A stretch of 64,000 nucleotides of DNA, taken from NCBI RefSeq assembly GCF_001435445.1, contig NZ_AZDH01000006.1, forward strand, positions 62,001-126,000, read 5' to 3'. A model generated the notes under the pieces. The model worked only from the letters and a program-made list of their open reading frames with translations. It was not told the DNA's origin and did not search any database. Below are positions 8,891-17,171 of this stretch, piece after piece (within the stretch, counting starts at the first letter, position 1; each line of letters begins with the position of its first letter). Source of the DNA: Companilactobacillus kimchii DSM 13961 = JCM 10707. GTDB lineage: Bacteria > Bacillota > Bacilli > Lactobacillales > Lactobacillaceae. The translations under genes and the position numbers were made by a program.

Positions 8891-10456
8891 TTATTTAGCC
8901 AATTCCACTTTTCTAACTTCACGAACCACAGTAACTTTAATGTGGCCTGGATATTCAAGGTTTTGCTCAATCTCACCTTTAACATCACGAGCTAGAATTG
9001 CTGCTTGATCATCAGAAATTTCCTCTGGTTTAACCATAACTCTGATTTCATGACCAGCTTGAATTGCATAACAATGATCAACACCATCATGCTTATTAGC
9101 AATTTCTTCCAATTTCTCAAGACGATGGATATAATTTTCCATCGATTCTGATCTAGCACCAGGACGTGCTGCAGAAATTGCATCAGCTGTTGCAACGATT
9201 GTTGCAATAAATGATGTTGGCTCAACATCCCCATGATGTGAAGCAATTGTATTAATAACTACTTCTGGTTCTTTGTACTTAGTTGCGATATCAACACCTA
9301 TTTCTACGTGCGATCCATCAACTTCGCGGTCGATGGCCTTACCGATATCGTGTAATAAACCTGCTCGTTTTGCTAACATAACATCTTCACCCATCTCAGC
9401 AGCCATCACAGCGGATAACTTTGCTACCTCAATTGAGTGACTCAAAACATTTTGACCGTAACTTGTACGATATTGCATACGTCCAATGATCTTAATCAAA
9501 TCTGGATTAATAGAACTGATACCCAAGCTATAAATAGTTTGTTCACCAAGTTCACGAATATGATCATCCATTTCTTTTCTAGCTTTATCGACCATTTCTT
9601 CGATACGAGCTGGATGAATTCGACCATCTTCAATTAATTTTTCCAAAGCCATTCGAGCAATTTCTCTTCTGACCGGATCATAAGCACTCAAAGCGACTGC
9701 TTCAGGTGTATCGTCAATAATTAAATCGACACCAGTTAGAGATTCGATTGTGCGAATATTTCTACCTTCACGTCCAATGATTCTTCCCTTCATGTCCTCA
9801 TTAGGCAAAGTAACGGTAGTAACAGTTGATTCAGAAACTGTATCAGCTGCACTTCTTTGGATAGCGGCAATGATCAAGGCTTTAGCATCTTTATCAACAT
9901 GCTGTTTGGCTTGTTCATCACTTTCCTTAATCATCTTGGCACGTTCATGTACCAATTCCTTGTTTAACTTACCAAGGATAATCTTCCTACCTTGTTCGCG
10001 TGTTAAGTTACTTACTCTTACCAGCTCCGCTTGCTGTTCATTAAGAGTTTCAGTCAATTGTTTATCTTTTTCACTAAGTTTCTGTTGTCGTGCCGAAATA
10101 TCGTTCTCGTTATTTTCGATATTTTCCTCACGCTTTTCAAGCGATTGGTCTTTTTTATCCAAAATGTCTTGTCGTTCGAGAATACGATTTTCTTGTCTCT
10201 GAACATCTTTACGACGTTCCTTCAATTCATCTTCTTGTTTCTCACGATATTGATGAATCTCATCTTTAGCTTCAAGGAGCTTTTCCTTTTGCAAGGATTT
10301 AGCAGCTTTCTTTGCATCTGAAACAATATCTTCAGCAGTTTGTTTAGCTTGTGAAAGTTTCTTTTCGTAGGCATCCTTACAGAGAGCATATCCGAAGAGT
10401 ATACCTACGATCAATGTTACTAGAGCGAAAGAGAAGGTTATGATAGCTGGATACAT
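8891..10456 (-). CDS. rny: Ribonuclease Y
   Basis: Membrane-bound endoribonuclease that starts bulk mRNA decay. An N-terminal transmembrane helix (about residues 3-25, [21 protein letters not shown]) is followed by a long charged coiled coil (about 30-200). Then come a KH domain ([33 protein letters not shown], about 222) and an HD domain with the metal-binding pair in [21 protein letters not shown] (HD at about residue 369). 521 residues is the standard length. It follows recA with a promoter-sized gap. Confidence 0.97.
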   Translation of the reverse strand: MYPAIITFSFALVTLIVGILFGYALCKDAYEKKLSQAKQTAEDIVSDAKKAAKSLQKEKLLEAKDEIHQYREKQEDELKERRKDVQRQENRILERQDILDKKDQSLEKREENIENNENDISARQQKLSEKDKQLTETLNEQQAELVRVSNLTREQGRKIILGKLNKELVHERAKMIKESDEQAKQHVDKDAKALIIAAIQRSAADTVSESTVTTVTLPNEDMKGRIIGREGRNIRTIESLTGVDLIIDDTPEAVALSAYDPVRREIARMALEKLIEDGRIHPARIEEMVDKARKEMDDHIRELGEQTIYSLGISSINPDLIKIIGRMQYRTSYGQNVLSHSIEVAKLSAVMAAEMGEDVMLAKRAGLLHDIGKAIDREVDGSHVEIGVDIATKYKEPEVVINTIASHHGDVEPTSFIATIVATADAISAARPGARSESMENYIHRLEKLEEIANKHDGVDHCYAIQAGHEIRVMVKPEEISDDQAAILARDVKGEIEQNLEYPGHIKVTVVREVRKVELAK

Positions 10457-10567
10457 GCTATCACCTCCATATTTGCTTTTTTAAAAAATTTGTTTGTAAA
10501 ATTCATTGTTACAAATTATTTACATACAACTTAATATTATAGAATAAATATAGCCTGTCAACCAAAT

Positions 10568-10604
10568 AAAAAGAAAAAAAGAGACTTATTCAGTCTCTTT
10601 TTTA
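10568..10604 (-). terminator. Terminator overlapping the recA stop codon
   Basis: The minus-strand hairpin AAAGAGACT-GAATA-AGTCTCTTTTTTT contains the recA TAA in its loop, so the terminator is built into the end of the coding sequence. Confidence 0.85.
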
Positions 10605-11707
10605 TTAGAATCAGGAATTAAATCAATATTCTCGTTCTTTTTTTCGGAATCTTTAGCATCTTTTTTAACTTTAGAATCAGCTTTTTCCTCTTCAGGTTCA
10701 GCCTCTTCTTTAGTTCCATCCATACCGTAAGCTGTACGAACTTTTTGTTTAATTTCGTCCATTTTTTCAGGGTTCTCAGATAGATAAGTCTTAGCGTTCT
10801 CACGACCTTGACCAATTCTTTCATCACCATATGAGTACCATGAACCACTTTTATCGATAATATCTTTATCAACAGCCATGTCAACTAACTCACCAGTTTG
10901 AGAAATTCCCTTACCATACATAATATCAACTAGAGCAACCTTAAATGGTGGAGCAACCTTATTCTTAACAACTTTGATCTTTGTTCGATTACCAATTACA
11001 TCTGAACCATCTTTAATTTGTTCCGCACGACGTACTTCCAATCTAATGGTTGAATAGAACTTCAAAGCACGACCACCAGGTGTAGTTTCTGGATTACCGA
11101 ACATAATCCCAACTTTTTCACGAATTTGATTAATGAAAAGTGCAATTGTCTTAGTCTTATTGATAGAACCAGATAATTTACGTAATGCCTGTGACATCAG
11201 TCTTGCTTGTAAACCAACGTGAGCATCACCCATTTCACCTTCAATTTCGGCACGTGGTACCAAGGCAGCAACAGAATCGACAACAACGATGTCGACCGCG
11301 CCACTACTTACCAAGGCATCAGCAATTTCTAGTCCTTGTTCACCAGTATCAGGTTGGGATAGCAATAGATCATCGATATTAACGCCTAATGCCTTGGCAT
11401 ACTCTGGATCCATGGCATTTTCAGCATCAATATAAGCGGCTGTTCCGCCTTGCTTTTGTACTTCAGCAACGGCGTGTAAAGCTACGGTTGTTTTACCGGA
11501 ACTTTCAGGTCCATAAATTTCAACGATTCTACCTCTTGGGAATCCACCAACGCCTAAAGCATTGTCTAGAGCCAAAGAGCCCGTAGAAACTGTGGAGATT
11601 TGAGTATTAAGGTCGTCACCCATTCTCATAATGGCACCTTTACCAAAATCCTTTTCAATCTTTTTCAAGGCTACGTCTAAAGCCTTTTGTCGTTCATCTT
11701 TAGCCAA
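10586..11707 (-). CDS. recA: Recombinase RecA
   Basis: Strand-exchange ATPase for homologous recombination, the SOS response and integration of transforming DNA. Start TTG at 11707 with SD AGGAGG. Walker A is GPESSGKTT (about residue 65), with the Walker B strand at [22 protein letters not shown] (about 138-160), loop L2 [21 protein letters not shown] (about 192-212) and DNA-binding loop L1 ([19 protein letters not shown]). The tail after about residue 325 is very acidic and lysine-rich, as in other lactobacilli. 373 residues. It lies directly downstream of cinA, a classic competence arrangement. Confidence 0.99.
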   Translation of the reverse strand: MAKDERQKALDVALKKIEKDFGKGAIMRMGDDLNTQISTVSTGSLALDNALGVGGFPRGRIVEIYGPESSGKTTVALHAVAEVQKQGGTAAYIDAENAMDPEYAKALGVNIDDLLLSQPDTGEQGLEIADALVSSGAVDIVVVDSVAALVPRAEIEGEMGDAHVGLQARLMSQALRKLSGSINKTKTIALFINQIREKVGIMFGNPETTPGGRALKFYSTIRLEVRRAEQIKDGSDVIGNRTKIKVVKNKVAPPFKVALVDIMYGKGISQTGELVDMAVDKDIIDKSGSWYSYGDERIGQGRENAKTYLSENPEKMDEIKQKVRTAYGMDGTKEEAEPEEEKADSKVKKDAKDSEKKNENIDLIPDSNKKETE

Positions 11708-11777
11708 ATTGCTTTCCTCCTAATGCATTCATCACTAAGTATATTATTAGTAATCCATCAAAAAAGCAAGAAAAAAG

Positions 11778-11795
11778 CGAACAAATGTTTGTTCG
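11778..11795. promoter_or_regulatory. 18-bp palindrome between cinA and recA: terminator and/or LexA-like box
   Basis: Perfect palindrome with arms CGAACAAA/TTTGTTCG. It begins immediately after the cinA stop and is followed on the transcript by CTTTTTT, so it can act as an intrinsic terminator. The CGAAC...GTTCG ends also resemble the Gram-positive SOS (LexA/DinR) box, although the spacing (8) is wider than the usual 4. A recA promoter candidate (TTGCTT, 17 bp, TAATAT) lies just downstream. Confidence 0.55.
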
Positions 11796-12335
11796 TTATA
11801 TTATTTCTTGAATGAGAGCAAATCCACACAAAACTGATTTTAAACGAATCGCTTGTCTTGTGCCTTCAAAGTGAAATTCTTTAATAATCTCTTGGTGGTT
11901 CTGACGATTACAAGCACCGATGAAAACTGTACCCACAGGGTTACCTTCTAATGGATCTGGACCAGCTACTCCAGTGAAACCAAGGCCAATATCAGCATTG
12001 ATCTTTTCAGCTGACAATTCAGCCATTGCTTTGGCCACCGGATTACTGACTACCGTATATTCTTCAATCAATTTAGGGTCCATTCCCAATAATTGAACCT
12101 TGATATCATCAGCATAAGTAACAAATCCACCATCAAAAACATTTGATGCTCCAGGTACTGCAGCAACAGTTGCTTGAAAGAGCCCTGCTGTTAAACTTTC
12201 AGCCGCAGTAACTTTCAATTTATTCTGTTTAAGCTTTTCAACTGTCTCTGTAGCAAAATCAGACCATTTTCGAGGCAATCCCTTTTCAAAATTAGCCCGT
12301 TCAGCTTCCTTTAAGATTTCAATTGATTTATTCAT
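11796..12335 (-). CDS. cinA: CinA C-terminal-domain protein (nicotinamide-nucleotide amidase type)
   Basis: A stand-alone CinA/PncC domain of about 179 residues that deamidates NMN in studied relatives. In Gram-positives it is also known as a competence-induced protein acting with RecA. Signatures are KLKVTAAESLTAGLFQATVAAVPGASNVFDGGFVTYA (about 35-70) and GLGFTGVAGPDPLEGNPVGTVFIG (about 122-145). The N-terminal MoCF-like domain of full-length CinA is absent. The frame can be extended to a TTG at 12350, but ATG at 12335 has the purine-rich GAAAGAGAGAG before it and is preferred. TACGTAATTT precedes it directly after the pgsA stop. Confidence 0.9.
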   Translation of the reverse strand: MNKSIEILKEAERANFEKGLPRKWSDFATETVEKLKQNKLKVTAAESLTAGLFQATVAAVPGASNVFDGGFVTYADDIKVQLLGMDPKLIEEYTVVSNPVAKAMAELSAEKINADIGLGFTGVAGPDPLEGNPVGTVFIGACNRQNHQEIIKEFHFEGTRQAIRLKSVLCGFALIQEII

Positions 12336-12348
12336 TGCTCTCTCTTTC

Positions 12349-12358
12349 AAATTACGTA
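12349..12358 (-). promoter_or_regulatory. Putative competence box upstream of cinA
   Basis: TACGTAATTT on the minus strand begins at the base after the pgsA stop TAA (12359-12361). A start about 7 nt downstream would give cinA(-recA) its own competence transcript inside the ftsK-rny gene row. Confidence 0.6.
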
Positions 12359-12943
12359 TTATTTCTTGAAAACATCTCTTGCTTGATAGAAATAATCAGC
12401 ACCAGAGTAAATAGTGAAGATTAAACAAATGTATAAGAAAATTTGTCCGATTGGAACATTGATTGCGGAGAAGAAAATATTATTCATCAATAGGAAAATG
12501 ATTGCAATCATTTGTGTAGTAGTTTTGATCTTACCAGGCATTTGAGCAGCCATAACCTTGCCACCCTCTTCAAGAACAATCGTTCTAAGACCTGTAACAG
12601 CCAATTCACGACAAACAATAATTGCAACGACCCAAGCTGGTGCCATTTTGAAACTTACTAAGAAAATGAATGCTGTCATAACCAACATCTTATCTGCCAA
12701 AGTATCGGCAAACTTACCGAAATTAGTTACTAAGTGGTTCTTACGAGCAATCTTACCATCAGCTAAATCTGTTAATGAAGCCACAATAAAGACTACCGTT
12801 GCTAAAACATGGTTCATTGGGATCAAATTGTTCAGAACATAAATTTCCCCCAAATCTGACCAACCAAAAGCCAATAGAATAATAAATACTGGAATCAAAA
12901 TAATTCGAAGCATTGTTAATTTGTTAGGTAAATTCCATACCAT
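12359..12943 (-). CDS. pgsA: CDP-diacylglycerol--glycerol-3-phosphate 3-phosphatidyltransferase
   Basis: Integral membrane enzyme that makes phosphatidylglycerol phosphate, the precursor of phosphatidylglycerol and cardiolipin. The CDP-alcohol phosphotransferase signature D-G-x2-A-R-x8-G-x3-D-x3-D reads as LTDLADGKIARKNHLVTNFGKFADTLADK (about residues 57-85). About five hydrophobic helices. The 194-residue length is standard. Start ATG at 12943 with a GGAGG-type RBS. It lies between rodZ and cinA, as in Bacillus. Confidence 0.96.
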   Translation of the reverse strand: MVWNLPNKLTMLRIILIPVFIILLAFGWSDLGEIYVLNNLIPMNHVLATVVFIVASLTDLADGKIARKNHLVTNFGKFADTLADKMLVMTAFIFLVSFKMAPAWVVAIIVCRELAVTGLRTIVLEEGGKVMAAQMPGKIKTTTQMIAIIFLLMNNIFFSAINVPIGQIFLYICLIFTIYSGADYFYQARDVFKK

Positions 12944-12981
12944 TTAAAACATCCTCCAATAATAACTCTTTTTTACAAAAT

Positions 12982-13015
12982 AATGGTGTCCACTCTTATT
13001 AGATTAGACACCATT
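12982..13015 (-). terminator. Hairpin between rodZ and pgsA
   Basis: Nine-base inverted repeat AATGGTGTC/GACACCATT, followed on the transcript by ATTTTG and later TTTTT. It is a weak terminator or processing/attenuation hairpin inside the operon. Confidence 0.5.
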
Positions 13016-13018
13016 ACT

Positions 13019-13864
13019 TTATTTTTCAACATTAAATGTAAGTGTTTTGACAATTGAACTGCTACTATCAGTAGTTCCCAAATCAAGTTTCTTACCATCG
13101 ATTGTAATTTCTGTATTGTTGATATTACCAGTTTGAATCTTGAAACTAGTAGTGTCAGCAGGAACAGTTGTTTCCTTCTTTTCACCTGAACTCAAAGCTT
13201 GTTGCCAAGTTGTATTTGAACCCTCAGTAAATTGAATCCAAGCTTGACCGTTATTACCGGCTACAACAACTTTTAAGCCATCTGTAGGCATGTTAGTAAC
13301 AGTGTATGTGTTATCTCCTGAAGATTTAACACTAACAGTCTTAGCTGCTGCTTTCTTTTTAGCAGTAGCCTTTTTAGTTGTCTTAGTTGACTTCTTGGTT
13401 GTTTTCTTCTTAGTTGTTTGAGTTGTACTATCCTTTGGTATAGTTACACTTGATGCATTTTGATTACGATGAACCATTCCAAAAGCAATTACAGCAATAA
13501 TAACAATAACAACAATTCCCACAACGATTTGAGGAATATAATTTCCTAAGTTAGAGAAGAAAGAATTTGATTCTTCCTTGATAGAACGTGTCTTTGTTTC
13601 CTGTTGAATTGCTTCTTGGGATGGTTGAGAGTTAGGAATATCAGCTTTATATTCCTCCAACAAATCATCACTAGAGATACCAACAGCATCAGAATATTGT
13701 TTGATAAATGCTCTCACGTAAAAATCACCGGGAAGATGATCAAATTGACCTTCTTCAATAGCAATTAAATAACGTTTTTGAATTTTGGTGATTTGTTGCA
13801 AATCATCAATTGTGTAGCCTTTTTTGATACGTGCATTTCTTAATTTTTGGCCAATTTCGTCCAT
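13019..13864 (-). CDS. rodZ: RodZ-like helix-turn-helix membrane protein (YmfM)
   Basis: Bitopic cell-shape protein family. Cytoplasmic HTH_25 domain at residues 1-75 (MDEIGQKLRNARIKKGYTIDDLQQITKIQKRYLIAIEEGQFDHLPGDFYVRAFIKQYSDAVG). Transmembrane helix at about 112-131 (IVVGIVVIVIIAVIAFGMVH). Then comes a Thr/Lys-rich spacer (TTKKKTTKKSTKTTKKATAKKK) and an extracellular DUF4115 domain (about 175-281). The low-complexity lysine/threonine linker probably crosses the wall polymer layer. Confidence 0.9.
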   Translation of the reverse strand: MDEIGQKLRNARIKKGYTIDDLQQITKIQKRYLIAIEEGQFDHLPGDFYVRAFIKQYSDAVGISSDDLLEEYKADIPNSQPSQEAIQQETKTRSIKEESNSFFSNLGNYIPQIVVGIVVIVIIAVIAFGMVHRNQNASSVTIPKDSTTQTTKKKTTKKSTKTTKKATAKKKAAAKTVSVKSSGDNTYTVTNMPTDGLKVVVAGNNGQAWIQFTEGSNTTWQQALSSGEKKETTVPADTTSFKIQTGNINNTEITIDGKKLDLGTTDSSSSIVKTLTFNVEK

Positions 13865-13929
13865 TTTTTACCACCGATTAACTAATTTTTCTAAGTATAA
13901 CATAAATTATTATCTAACTACTAACGACC

Positions 13930-14652
13930 TTATAACAACCAGCCGCCGGCAAAATAAATCGTTTGTCCAGTTAAATAATTTGATTTGATATTGACAAGGT
14001 AACTGACTAGATCAGCTATCTCATCAGGATTTGCCAGCCTATCGGCTGGAATTTCTTCTTTAACATTTTCCAGATCTTCACTTGAAAACTCTTGAGTATT
14101 CATCTTGGTATTCACAGCCCCAGGTGCCACTACATTCACCGAAATACCTAACGAAGCAACCTCCTTGGCATAAGCATCAGCAAAAGAGGACATAGCACCC
14201 TTAACTGTGCTATACACAACTTCCATTGCTGATCCAACCTTTCCATAAATCGAACCAATAAAGACAATCCTACCATGATGAGTCTTAGCCAACTTATCTT
14301 GAAGCTGCTTCAAAATTAAAATTGGCAATTTGACGTGAATATTCCACAAAGAGTCAATCTCTGATTCAGAAATATCAACTAATAACTTGTAGTACGTATT
14401 TCCTTGCGCGAAGACGACTGCATCTAATCCGAAAATTTGTTTCGTCAAATCTTCAACTTTATCATGCTCCATATCAAACTTAATTGGTATGAAATCCTGT
14501 TTTGGATACTTTTCAACGAGTTGCGCTCGTAATTTCTCGATACGTTCAGAGTTTTTATTGTAATGCAGATAAAGAGACCAACCTTTGGCGGCTAAGTTCT
14601 TAGCACTGCTTGTTCCAATATCTCCTGAACTACCCATGATCAATGCATACAT
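13930..14652 (-). CDS. ymfI: SDR-family protein YmfI (EF-P modification-associated)
   Basis: Rossmann-fold short-chain dehydrogenase. It shows the TGxxxGxG-like start MGSSGDIGTSSAKNLAAKGW, the catalytic S and YxxxK in IGSIYGKVGSAMEVVYSTVKGAM (YSTVK, about residue 149), and a family C-terminus GQTIYFAGGWLL. In B. subtilis the homologue, beside yfmF/yfmH-type genes, takes part in 5-aminopentanol modification of elongation factor P. I assign that role by synteny. It starts 3 nt after the yfmH stop. Confidence 0.87.
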   Translation of the reverse strand: MYALIMGSSGDIGTSSAKNLAAKGWSLYLHYNKNSERIEKLRAQLVEKYPKQDFIPIKFDMEHDKVEDLTKQIFGLDAVVFAQGNTYYKLLVDISESEIDSLWNIHVKLPILILKQLQDKLAKTHHGRIVFIGSIYGKVGSAMEVVYSTVKGAMSSFADAYAKEVASLGISVNVVAPGAVNTKMNTQEFSSEDLENVKEEIPADRLANPDEIADLVSYLVNIKSNYLTGQTIYFAGGWLL

Positions 14653-14655
14653 AGC

Positions 14656-15894
14656 TTACTTCCTATTTGGTAATAGATTATAGTAGGTACAATTTTCATC
14701 TTTCAAAAATTGTTCAGAAACTTCTAGTAAGTCATCACGATGAATTGAATTGATCATATGAATTAATTCTAAGTAATCCACACCGTAGAAATACAATTCT
14801 GCCATCTGATTAGCAATTGCTTCTGGTGAATTCTGTGCAAATAAGTAAGCACCAATTGCATCACGTTTGATACGTTCAAATTTTGTATCCGTCAAAACGG
14901 CTTTCAAACTCTCATATGACAAATGCTTTTGAAGATATTCCTGAAATTCTTCAGAATTATTAGTTGACCCACTAATAATGATAAAACAATAGTTGTTTTC
15001 TGCAACCACATTATAAGAAAAACTATCATCAATTATTCCTAATCGGTTCATTTCTTGATAATTACTGGAAGATTCACCAATCAAAGTTTCCATTACCATA
15101 TTCATTTCATATTGCTTTTTAACCAAATCATAGCCGGACATATCAATGTCGATCCTTATGCCATAGGCAGATCTGGCTTGACTAATATCCATTTGTTCTT
15201 GCCCACCAGGACCGATTGGAGTTAATTTATTAAAAGTCTTTTCCAATGGTTGCCCTAAAGTTTGAAAATTGGAATTTTCGACAATATTTTCAATTTTTTC
15301 AGAATCAACATCCCCAACAATAACTAAATCCATATTACTTGGACGATAGTTATCCTGATAAGCTTGCAATAAATTCTTCTGATTGATCATCTGTAATGTG
15401 TCACTAGTACCAGCAATGTCTTCAGCAATTGGATCATTAGGATAAAGTTGTTCCAAAATTCTTTGTTCTAATACAAATTCTGGCATATCTAAATACATTT
15501 GAATTTCCTGATTAATAATTCCTCGCTCAGAAGCAACATTTTCTTCGGTGAAATAAGGATTCTGAACCAAGTCTAAAAGAGTTTTCAAATTATCATAGGG
15601 ATTTTCTAATGTCTGAAATAAGTAGGCTGTCTTCGTATAACTAGTATAAGCGTTAGAGTTTGCACCGTACTTGGCAAACTTCTCTGAAACATCGTAGCCT
15701 GGTTTAGCAAACAATTTGTGCTCAATAAAGTGAGCAATTCCAGCTGGCAAAGTCTTAGCACCTTGTTTGGTGTCAACTGACCCAAAATTGGCCATAACAA
15801 CGCTATAGACTTGATTAAATCCCGGCAAAGGCACGATTTCAATTTCAAATCCATTTGCCAATTTCTTAGTATATTTCTGTAATTTCTCAGTCAT
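14656..15894 (-). CDS. yfmH: M16-family metallopeptidase YfmH (catalytic partner)
   Basis: Pitrilysin-type zinc peptidase of 412 residues. The inverted zinc motif HxxEH is present in AHFIEHKLF (about residue 50), with the downstream acidic ligand region ERGIINQEIQMYLD (about 126). The second half is the inactive M16_C domain. It is paired with the motif-less yfmF product, which suggests a heterodimer like mitochondrial processing peptidase. It is linked to EF-P modification by gene neighbourhood. Start ATG with RBS GGAG. Confidence 0.9.
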   Translation of the reverse strand: MTEKLQKYTKKLANGFEIEIVPLPGFNQVYSVVMANFGSVDTKQGAKTLPAGIAHFIEHKLFAKPGYDVSEKFAKYGANSNAYTSYTKTAYLFQTLENPYDNLKTLLDLVQNPYFTEENVASERGIINQEIQMYLDMPEFVLEQRILEQLYPNDPIAEDIAGTSDTLQMINQKNLLQAYQDNYRPSNMDLVIVGDVDSEKIENIVENSNFQTLGQPLEKTFNKLTPIGPGGQEQMDISQARSAYGIRIDIDMSGYDLVKKQYEMNMVMETLIGESSSNYQEMNRLGIIDDSFSYNVVAENNYCFIIISGSTNNSEEFQEYLQKHLSYESLKAVLTDTKFERIKRDAIGAYLFAQNSPEAIANQMAELYFYGVDYLELIHMINSIHRDDLLEVSEQFLKDENCTYYNLLPNRK

Positions 15895-15896
15895 TC

Positions 15897-17171
15897 CTAA
15901 TCTCCAATCAATTGATACTGTGCGATTGCATGCATATGTGAAGCTACACTTGCTACATGCTTTTTATCTAGATTGTTTAATTCATCTTCAAATTGTTGAT
16001 TACTCAACAGAGTCTGAGGATAAATGGTCTCCCAAATACTACGCATAATATAATACTGAATTGAATCGGTAGATATCTTACGACGCGTGAGCATCACTTT
16101 TTGAGCATGTTTGATTTGCTCATCTGTAACTTTTCCATTTTTAATATAGGCAATCTGAGCATCAATCAACGCTAAAGCCTCTTCAATTGAACTAGCATCT
16201 AAACCAGCCTGAATAGTCACTAAATGGCTGATCGGCTGATAAGTACTGGAAACAGAATAAGCCAAACTATTTTTCTCTCGTACTTGTAAAAAGAGCTGTG
16301 ATTGATCATCGCCACCCAAAATCAAATTCATTACTTGCGGCGCCATACGATTGAAATCCTTAGAGACCCCTTCGGTTGCATACGCCAAACCGATACGACT
16401 TTGATTCAAATGTTTATGTTCTATTTGATTAGCCGGATTCTTAATTAAATCATCAAATTTACTAAAGGAAATGGTCAAATCATTGCGGTCATTCTTTAGT
16501 TTTTCAGCAAAAATACTTTCATTCAAATATTCTAAAAATTCCGTTTCATCAATATTACCGACTACATTAATAATTACTAAATCGTTGGCAATAATATCTC
16601 GATAAGTCTTCAAAAGATCATCATTGTTCAATTTCTCTAACTGTTCCACGCTACCAAAAATTGGAACTTGACGATTCGGGTCGTCACGATAGATCAATTT
16701 AATCAATCCAAGTGAACTGACTAAATCCTGGTTATCTTTAATCGATAAAAGATTGGACATCAGATTACGCTTTTCAGTTGAAAAAGCTTCATCGTTAAAA
16801 ACCGGTCCATTCAAATTCGGCTTGAAAATAACTTCTCCAAGCAGATCTAAATTATCCTTAATCTGAGTTTTTCCATCAATCAAAAATGCAGGATCAGCGA
16901 ATTCCACACTAAATGCTAAATCATTAAAGTTCAATAAATTACGTGTATAAACACTGATCTCTGATCCATAAAGATCCATTTCGCGGTCATTTATCGCTTG
17001 AAAACTAGGATAATCTTTTGTCGAGTTAGACAAAACATTTGCCAATAAACGCCGACTAGTCATTTCATCCTTATTTAATGGACGTAAGAAATCTATTTGA
17101 ATCTTAATAGTACGGAATTTTTTTATTGGATTAATATTCAAAAAAATATTTTTTGCTAATCTTTTTTTCAA
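15897..17171 (-). CDS. yfmF: M16-family peptidase-like YfmF (no zinc motif)
   Basis: 424-residue pitrilysin-fold protein. The place of HxxEH is taken by RLLANVLSNSTKDYPSF, so the zinc site is lost and it is probably the non-catalytic subunit for YfmH. The M16_C domain (VGNIDETEFLEYLN ... AYATEGVSKDFNRMAPQVMNLILGG ... LFLQVREKNSLAYSV) is well preserved. The TTG start overlaps the ftsK stop (TTGA), implying translational coupling. Confidence 0.88.
   Translation of the reverse strand: MKKRLAKNIFLNINPIKKFRTIKIQIDFLRPLNKDEMTSRRLLANVLSNSTKDYPSFQAINDREMDLYGSEISVYTRNLLNFNDLAFSVEFADPAFLIDGKTQIKDNLDLLGEVIFKPNLNGPVFNDEAFSTEKRNLMSNLLSIKDNQDLVSSLGLIKLIYRDDPNRQVPIFGSVEQLEKLNNDDLLKTYRDIIANDLVIINVVGNIDETEFLEYLNESIFAEKLKNDRNDLTISFSKFDDLIKNPANQIEHKHLNQSRIGLAYATEGVSKDFNRMAPQVMNLILGGDDQSQLFLQVREKNSLAYSVSSTYQPISHLVTIQAGLDASSIEEALALIDAQIAYIKNGKVTDEQIKHAQKVMLTRRKISTDSIQYYIMRSIWETIYPQTLLSNQQFEDELNNLDKKHVASVASHMHAIAQYQLIGD

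Noticed and set aside
9750-10202. Long open frames on the strand opposite rny, and similar ones opposite secA, recA and the surface-protein gene.
   Set aside because: No RBS, unusual composition, and they mirror strongly conserved genes; shadows only.
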